The notes below the pieces were generated by a model. The model did not search any database. It was not told the origin of the DNA and was given only the letters and a program-made list of their open reading frames with translations. From Xylaria sp. FL1777 (Eukaryota > Ascomycota > Sordariomycetes > Xylariales > Xylariaceae), in the NCBI GenBank assembly GCA_022578965.1, contig MU400521.1, positions 62,001 through 126,000 of the forward strand: 64,000 nt of DNA. Reading direction: 5' to 3'. Shown here piece by piece: positions 57,410-64,000 of the stretch (position 1 is its first letter; every line of letters begins with the position of its first letter). The translations under genes were made by a program, and so were the position numbers.

Positions 57410-58756
57410 CCTACCTCCTATCTCATCTCTAACCACTACTCTATTACGATTAAGAACATGACTAATCAGGAACTAATGCAAAGGAACTGGACAGGAAATG
57501 CCCTCGTCTTGAGGGACCGAGATGAATCCTCGTGAGTCAGACCATTTCTCCTACGCATCTAGGTCTATCGAAGGCAAGGCACCGTTTGATTACTACGAGT
57601 TAAGAGGTGTATCATTCACTCCAAGTTCGGCTTTAAGGGGGGGAGGGAAGGTCCCGGTGTTTGCCTAGAATCCATTGTTGTGGCCCTCCGTCGAGCTACT
57701 GGAGGCTGATCTACCTTGATTGTCACATCACCTGGAAACCTCCTCACAGCAGGGCAACCTCTCACAAGTCCAGTCTTGAGCTCTAGCCGCTAAGCTACGG
57801 TTGATACATTCTACCATGCTAGCCACACGCTCGAATACATTCAACCGCAACATCTCCCTGCTGTCTCTTCGGTACCTCCGCTTTACGTCCGACTAAACCA
57901 CCACACCATTCACTACACCACACGCTATTTCCTAGCAAACGTTGGAACTGCTTTGTATGTCAACGAAGTTGAAATAACCCCGCCGTGCAAGTACCGTCTC
58001 GCAAGACCAATGGGGCATTACCTACAGTCCTAGCATCATTCTTGCCAACATTCCCTCAGCAACACCCAAGCCTTTTGTACACTTGAATCCCACAACTGCC
58101 ACACTCCCGGTGCTATTCAATACCTCGGCCGTCAAACTTTTACTCCCCCGCCTTGGAAACTGATTCTCTTTGATTCTCTTTCCTCGCTTAACATAAATCG
58201 ATTCACTATTTAACCTCCAACCCACACCCAATCTTGTGCATCGACCAACTTCCACTTCATCCACCAGAACCTCTTTACCTTACTTCCTTTACTACCTCGT
58301 TCCTGGAAACCCTCCATATATACAACCATTCCTGTCCAGTGTTATCTCCCGCACTGCAGGTGTTTCCCTCTACAATCGTCTTTAGGCTACGGCATCTCAC
58401 TTACTGCTCACAGTAGCCTCCTACCAGTCAACTCCAGACCGGCACGATTCACACGCCCACTCTACACCTTCATCCTCATATCCCTCTTCGTCACTCCCCT
58501 CCCCGTTCTGCTTGGGTTGCATAGAATAGCACTTGCTTATCACGGCATATTCTACGCCTTTGGTACTCTGCCTTTTTGTCCATACCGCTCTCGAGGCGTG
58601 TATCCCACTCCATCGGGCTCACTACAACCACATTGGCATTAGCTTACTTGGGGCGGGCAAGCATTCCTTCCGTGGACGGTGTTATTCATTGCTTAAGCTG
58701 CCTTCGGTAGACCTGGATACACTATTCACTGATATTCTGCATTTCTAACCATCATC
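57410..58756. other. Spacer with possible further relics
   Basis: 1.35 kb, C-rich on the plus strand. Short frames look protein-like in composition but break often, and I cannot tie them to a family. The last 300 bp are the promoter region of the coiled-coil gene. Confidence 0.4.
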
Positions 58757-61271
58757 ATGCCCGCTAACCTGTATAGCAGCGACGACTCTGATGGAGGAGC
58801 GCCTCTTCGTCCATCTTTGGTGACACCTGGTGCACCTCCTCCGCCGCCCCATGAAGGGAATCAGTCTGATTCCCCTTCTGAAGAGGAGACGGCGCTCATC
58901 CGTGCTTCCGCACACTTTGGAAGCTTGAGAGATCCGTTTGCTGAAACACCCGGTGTCCCCCAGTCCGTTCATCCCAATGCATATGCTCACCGTGCTGCCT
59001 TCCCACAATCCACACCTAGCAGGGCGAACAATGCATTCAATCGTTCTGGGAACCCCCAGTCTACTGGCAGGTACCGCTCGTCAACTGGAGCGACAAATAA
59101 CTCGGCCCCTAGATTCCGACCTGGCATGAATGTGACTTCTTTCAACAATGTCACTTCGTTGCCTGATGAGGTAAGAGATCGTGATCCGCCACATTTAGTT
59201 GAATTTATTATGCAATCCTTGATCCACCGTGCAATACTGACTATTACTAGCCGGATGTGCATTCTTGTCAGCAGGTCTTTGCTGCTATCATGACTGCTAT
59301 CCAATACATTCACGTCGCCCCGGGTATGCCGAGCCAAACTTCAGCACAGGTCACCCACCTCCTTCAAGAAGTCTCTCAAGGCTTCAGCACGGTCACCGTT
59401 CAGCTGCGACAGCAACGTGATGCTGCCAACCGGGGCAAAGAGGATGAGCACGAGCGCTACAAGCGTGCCATGCATGAAGTCAATGAGCTGCGAAAGTCTC
59501 TCGAGAATGCGCAGTCCATTAACAAGACTCTAGCCCCCCAACTCAAGCACGTAACTGAACGTGAGTCGCTCTTGAAGGATCATATCAAAGACTTGAAAGA
59601 GCAGTTGCGCGTTACCCACAAGCAATTGGAAGCACTCACAATGGATGCAATGCGCTTCCATGCTCACCATGACAAGCTTGTTAAGGATTACAAGCAGCAA
59701 GATGAGAAGCATTTCAAGGCCATGACTGTAAGTTAAACTATGAACAATCTCTGATACAAGCATGTGCATCTAGGGCTAATCTGGTATTCCCCAGGAACTC
59801 GAGAACGAGGTCAAGGCGCTACGTAGTAGTAATACTACTTCCAACGCTGGTGCTTTCTCTTCACCAACCCAGCCTTCGTCCGTGAACAATGTTACCGACG
59901 GTAACTGCAACTCTAGCAGCCCAAAGAGGCACCATAAGCTAACGGACCATGAAGCGTCCTTGATTCTGCAGGGTCTGCACAAGAGGGTCGAGCAGGCACA
60001 TGCTTTTGACCAGGAGTCCAAGAAAGACGGCTTCGTGCCCAACCCCAAAGCACCAGCCTGGGCACCGTCTATAGACCGCTCTCAGACTCCGACTGCTAAA
60101 GTGAAGCCTTCGTCTCAGACTAGCACGGAGCAACAGGATGATTCGTCGTCTGGAAACTCAGGTGAAGTTATTCTCTACACCGGGAACGGCAATCAGAACA
60201 AGTCTTCGGTAGCGCCCTACGTGGGACCTCCAGCAAACGGCGGTGCGCCAACCTTCATCCGCACCCCCTTCGGCGTCGTCTTCGGCGAGTACCCTACTGT
60301 TGAAGAGAACTCCCGCTTGCCCGGTGACAAGATGATCCCGCGTGACAAGGAGGAATGGGATGTAGTTGACGTCCAGCGAGCAATGGCGCACCTCTACGAT
60401 CTTTGCAAGGGGTATGTGGCCAACTGCCACATGCACAACCCGCCCAACGTGCCATTCAGCCAGCTCAAGGAGCAGGAGTCCTACACATGGCATTACTTGA
60501 TGCAGCAGGTCTACAAAGACCCCGAACACGCCTCCAGCCACCTCACCTACCTTCTCAGTACCAAAGTCTTCGTCCCCTACCTCATCCAACGCACCTGTGT
60601 CGACTACCTCCTAAAGAAGCTCCTCACACCTCAAGTATTCCTCGGCTTTTCGGATCAGATGGACGGACATCTGCGAGCTCTGCAAAGCCAACTCGCAAAC
60701 ATTGCCGGTATGTCTTTCCCCTTTCTCTCACCAACATTAATTATTTTTTACCTTCCTACCTACTAACAATGATGTCCTTTTTTGCACAGACAACCGCGAC
60801 CGTCCCACGAACACACGCAACCGACAGCGCGTCATCGAGGACCACGCAAAGCTGATCAAGGCCATCGCGATGTCCTCGGACGTGTCCGAGTTCCGCCGCC
60901 GGACGGTGGACCGGCACGCCAGCATCATGAGCGCGCTGCTGGACCCGTGCCGGGCGCAGGGCACGTCGGCCGAGGTGGCGCAGCGGGCGCTGCGCGTCAT
61001 GGTGGCCGCCTGCTGGGACATCAGCATCAAGGTCTGGAGCAGCGGCAAGACGCTGCACTACGTGTTCCCCGAGTGCGCCAACAAGTTCTCCCCGGGCACC
61101 ATGGAGGCCCTCAACGGCCACCACATGGCCGCCGGCCCCGACGCGCTCGTCGCCTCGCAGTGCCGCGTCTCCCTCGTCGTCACGCCCACCATGACGCTGC
61201 GCGACGATCGCGATGCTGGGCGCATGCAGTGCTTCGCGATCCACAAGGCACAGGTCTTGGTCATGAAATAG
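58757..61271 (+). CDS. Coiled-coil protein of unknown function
   Basis: Four exons, 58757-59170, 59251-59727, 59795-60707 and 60790-61271; introns 80, 67 and 82 bp with CTGAC/CTAAT/CTAAC branch sites; 761 residues. The first 138 residues are Ser/Pro-rich and disordered (SDDSDGG, APPPPPHEG). Exon 2 is a long coiled coil (about 165-300) with heptads such as VNELRKSLENAQSINKTLAPQLKHV. A Ser/Thr linker follows, then a helical globular domain (about 430-761) with EEWDVVDVQRAMAHLYDLCKGYV, SHLTYLLSTKVFVPYLIQR and, in the last exon, RALRVMVAACWDISIKVWSS. No catalytic motif and no membrane segment. I do not recognise the family; the exon 4 region is much more GC-rich than the rest. The architecture suggests a scaffold or cytoskeletal adaptor, but this is only inference. 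Confidence 0.85.
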
Positions 61272-62739
61272 ATTTCCGTGGACGTCGATTCTTGAAAAGG
61301 GGAGGGGGGGGGGGGAAGATGCCTTCGACTCTGGTTTGTGTTTTGGCTTGGTACAGCCTCGTTTCGTTCCTCTTCGCTTTTCTCAACATTTCTCGTCTTC
61401 TTTCATTTGTCATCCATGCCGAAGCTTACTGCCGTAGCTGTGGATCTCGGATGTCATCTCGCTAGGCATTCTTGCGAGGCATACACCAACCAGGACCAGG
61501 TCTCATATCGGTTCTCTTCATCAATACTACAAAGAATAAATAAATAAATAAACAAACAAATGAAAAGAATAACCTTCTCTTGCTCAACTGAATGCAAGAC
61601 GTGCTCTCAGACTCTTCTCTCTAGGAAGAGAGCAGCCAGAGCCCAAACGAAAATTAGGTGTGTAGTTCGGGAAGAAAGTGCTCCTAATCTGAGGATCACC
61701 ACTGCGTCCTCTCTTGATCTGGCTACATCTATCTCGCTATTACATCATGGAGACTGGAACGGTCTTCACAAATCGCAGAGATTTTCCCTTCTATTCTCCC
61801 TACCCTTTCCTCGAGTCTATTTCGAATCTCATTTCGTCTATGCCACAGAAGAAAACCTGGCAAATTTCCTCGTCTCGCGTTTGCTTTGCAAGTTCGCAGC
61901 AGAGTACCCGTCTCATTGCACTTCTGGCCTGACAACTTCTCGCCATGGAGTGAGCCGCGCACGAAGTTTTAGATAGATAGATAAGCTTTGTCGTTCGGTT
62001 GAGGGTAGCTAGAACCTAATACTAATCCTAGTTACTCTAATTCCATTGACTTTTTGTTCTGTTATTTTGATGGTGATATGCTCAGTTTGGCTTTCGTTGG
62101 CCCTATTCTAGGCGGAATCCCCAATGTTGAATGTAAAGAGTGTAAAAAATACAATAATCGCAAAATGATACCGAAATTTCGAGCTCAGAATGCCTTACGA
62201 GACGACCTCATTGAACCACCGATTTGACAGGATGGGCTGTGCAGTACACAATTAGATGAAAACTCCAATGAAAACTCGGTTAGATGTTGTATTTAGTGCG
62301 CCTAATCTAGATACACACGAAACATAACAATAAACTAATCGGCTGTAGAATATCTTTCTTCCTTTTTGTTTTTTTTTTCTATGTAACCGTCTCGCGATGT
62401 CCACTTAATCTAGTCTATTTGCCCCTTTAAATCAAGGCTGTAATGGTACATAGCGTAGGAAGAGCAGTACAGAAGGCTGGAGAAGCATAATAGAGCGTCT
62501 CAAAAATAAATAGGCTTGAAGTGAGAGAACTGCAGCAAAGAAGAATACGTTAGTGCCTGTCTGCTTCGCAGCTTGCTAAAAAAAATCCCTAGTAGTGAAC
62601 CGTCCTGGCCACGTATTCAAGTTATCCGGATTACTAGTCTGATGGTATCATGTGATAGAAATCGCCATTTCTTTTTTCTGATCTTAGGTCTGATAGAATA
62701 AGCCCGCGTACAAAAGAGTTTGGTTCGTCCAAGAGCGAT
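61272..62739. other. Convergent spacer
   Basis: 1.47 kb: a 12-base G run (61304-61315), AAATAAATAAATAAACAAAC near 61539-61558, and AT-rich 3' flanks. No gene recognised. Confidence 0.4.
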
Positions 62740-63888
62740 TTAATAGGGGACGACCAGCAAGCCTTCTCGAATGCGTTGGTTATCGAGGCGTTTGTTAACC
62801 GCCCCGAGAACAATCTTCAAGATGACATCGGCTGTAAGCTGGGAACGACCACTCTCGCCAGACAGCTGCTCGTGGGTAACACAATCGACAATGTCGCGGA
62901 GCTCCTTGCCCCTACGGTACTTTCCTAAGCCGTCGTCGAGCTCGCGTAGGTGGCGGGCAGCCCATTCGTCCTTGCCTACTTGGAAGAATTGCACACCTAG
63001 TTGGTGGTACGGGGCGGAGAGAGCGTCAAGTCTCTCAGCTTGTTTGATCAAGTTATCCCTAAGAGTATCTTTGTCACTGGCTTCGCCATCGGTAATGACG
63101 ATCAGATTAAGGGGCTTAGGAGGCCTCTGGCCCCTGGCCTCACGCGCCTCGTAGCAGTTGACGTATGTTTCTATGATTTCTCCTAAGCGTCTCCCGGTGG
63201 GTGTGTTTAGCATAGGCTGTCTGCTGTCGAATACCGTCCTGACGTCATTCGCATCTCCGACACCGATGTAGGCATGGCTAGCTTTTCCTTCGTCCGTGAT
63301 AGCAGCCTTGCTCCAACAGGGCTCGTCTTGATGGGGGTCGTTGAACATGTGCATGTGGTAAGGGTCATTGAGAAAGTAGATATCGACACCGTCCTGGTCG
63401 TACTGCATACAGATGGGCACGATCTGCTCGATGACGTTCCTAGTTTGCTCCCATCTACTCAGTTCGCCTCTCCTCAGTCTCGAGTCGCCCTGATCGTTCC
63501 ATGTCATCGAACTGGAGTCGTCAATGAGAAAGACGGTGTCGAATTCGGCTAAGAACCTGAACTTATCGAGTTCCGAGGTAGGCGTGCTCCTCGGACCTCT
63601 CAAGCGACTGTAAATACTTAGAGCACGGTTAGGAGCCTTTTGCACAGGATCATCGTTTGCGCTTTGGCTAGAACCATCGGCTGCTGTCAAGGTGTACGCG
63701 GGTGGTGGACCGAGACTTGAGGAGGCGAGACTTTCGGTAAGGGCTTCTATGTCTTTCTCTGACTTCCTACCTCTGCCACTGACTGCTCTCCTGACGGACT
63801 GAAAGCCACTGGAGAGCGAGAACGACGAGGAGCGCCTGTCATTGGCGCTGTCAAAAGGATTCAACGATCGGTCTGTTGACTTGGGCAT
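62740..63888 (-). CDS. von Willebrand factor A (VWFA) domain protein
   Basis: Intronless, 382 residues, complete (ATG 63888). A Ser-rich, basic N-terminus (about 1-110) precedes a VWFA fold: FDTVFLIDDSSSM holds the DxSxS metal-ion-dependent adhesion motif (about residues 122-126), with TPTGRRL supplying the MIDAS threonine and PLNLIVITDGEASD the later aspartate. The C-terminal part VQFFQVGKDEWAARHLRELDD and DIVDCVTHEQLSGE is typical of fungal cytosolic VWFA proteins. There is no signal peptide or membrane segment, so it is intracellular; VWFA domains mediate metal-dependent protein contacts. The partner is unknown. Confidence 0.9.
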   Translation of the reverse strand: MPKSTDRSLNPFDSANDRRSSSFSLSSGFQSVRRAVSGRGRKSEKDIEALTESLASSSLGPPPAYTLTAADGSSQSANDDPVQKAPNRALSIYSRLRGPRSTPTSELDKFRFLAEFDTVFLIDDSSSMTWNDQGDSRLRRGELSRWEQTRNVIEQIVPICMQYDQDGVDIYFLNDPYHMHMFNDPHQDEPCWSKAAITDEGKASHAYIGVGDANDVRTVFDSRQPMLNTPTGRRLGEIIETYVNCYEAREARGQRPPKPLNLIVITDGEASDKDTLRDNLIKQAERLDALSAPYHQLGVQFFQVGKDEWAARHLRELDDGLGKYRRGKELRDIVDCVTHEQLSGESGRSQLTADVILKIVLGAVNKRLDNQRIREGLLVVPY

Positions 63889-64000
63889 CTTGGGAGTTAA
63901 GCTGCAGACTTTGGTGTTGTCAAACGGAGTTAGAATGCGTGGACACTCTACTGGAAAGTTCTGTGTGCGTGGATGGTTTTTTTTTTCAAGGAGAAGGAGT

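Noticed and set aside
57400..58450. Protein-like short segments suggesting a decayed secreted protease
   Set aside because: The segments are short, frequently interrupted and I cannot match a catalytic motif.
60782..61465. 227-codon Arg/His-rich frame
   Set aside because: Out-of-frame shadow of the GC-rich last exon of the coiled-coil gene.
1..64000. tRNA, rRNA or CRISPR features
   Set aside because: No cloverleaf with a GGTTCGAATCC-like arm, no rRNA segment and no regularly spaced repeats apart from the 42/44-bp satellite were seen by eye; a covariance-model scan would be needed to be certain.

Overview
This window is nuclear DNA of a filamentous ascomycete, most likely Pezizomycotina and perhaps Sordariomycetes. 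The genes carry short introns (48 to 140 bp) with GT-AG borders and CTAAC or CTGAC branch sites. The gene set is fungal: a HET-domain relic, a polyketide synthase SAT-domain relic, a DSC ubiquitin ligase subunit, an Ima1-type nuclear membrane protein and a 37S mitoribosomal protein. No RNA genes, CRISPR arrays or complete transposons were found. A 97-base N gap (56992-57088) lies inside a tandem repeat, so this is a scaffold with a collapsed satellite.

The left part (1-28.4 kb) is gene-poor and metabolic. In order it holds a broken HET-domain gene, an NmrA-like dehydrogenase, a secreted GH2 beta-mannosidase, a three-exon xanthine dehydrogenase, a 46-residue cysteine-rich protein, a frameshifted kinase-like pseudogene, a zinc alcohol dehydrogenase with a probable GC-AG intron, a 731-residue fungal membrane protein of unknown role, an aldehyde dehydrogenase and a six-exon kynurenine-type aminotransferase. 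These are separated by AT-rich spacers of 1 to 3 kb; two spacers share a diverged dispersed repeat.

The middle part (28.4-45.4 kb) is denser and carries housekeeping genes: Dsc3 (sterol/ER quality control), Mtr4 (exosome RNA helicase), Cox8 (complex IV), a PPR protein, mitoribosomal mS23, a MIT-domain micro-protein, a DUF4743/Nudix hydrolase and an RBM39-like splicing factor. Three head-to-head pairs (aminotransferase/dsc3, mtr4/cox8, PPR/mS23) share intergenic promoters of 550 to 730 bp. The PPR/mS23 and mtr4/cox8 pairs suggest co-expression of organelle or RNA functions, but this is inference.

The right part (45.4-64 kb) mixes relics (a stand-alone SAT domain with two nonsense codons and a short ATP-citrate lyase fragment) with live genes: sphingolipid fatty acid 2-hydroxylase, Ima1, Alg14, a coiled-coil protein of unknown role and a von Willebrand A-domain protein. 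Splice sites were assigned by reading codon phase across GT-AG borders and restoring family motifs; exon sums are divisible by three for every model given. No operon-like system or clearly new multi-gene system is visible. The best leads are the 46-residue zinc-ribbon-like protein, the unknown membrane and coiled-coil genes, the A/B satellite beside the gap and the four gene relics.
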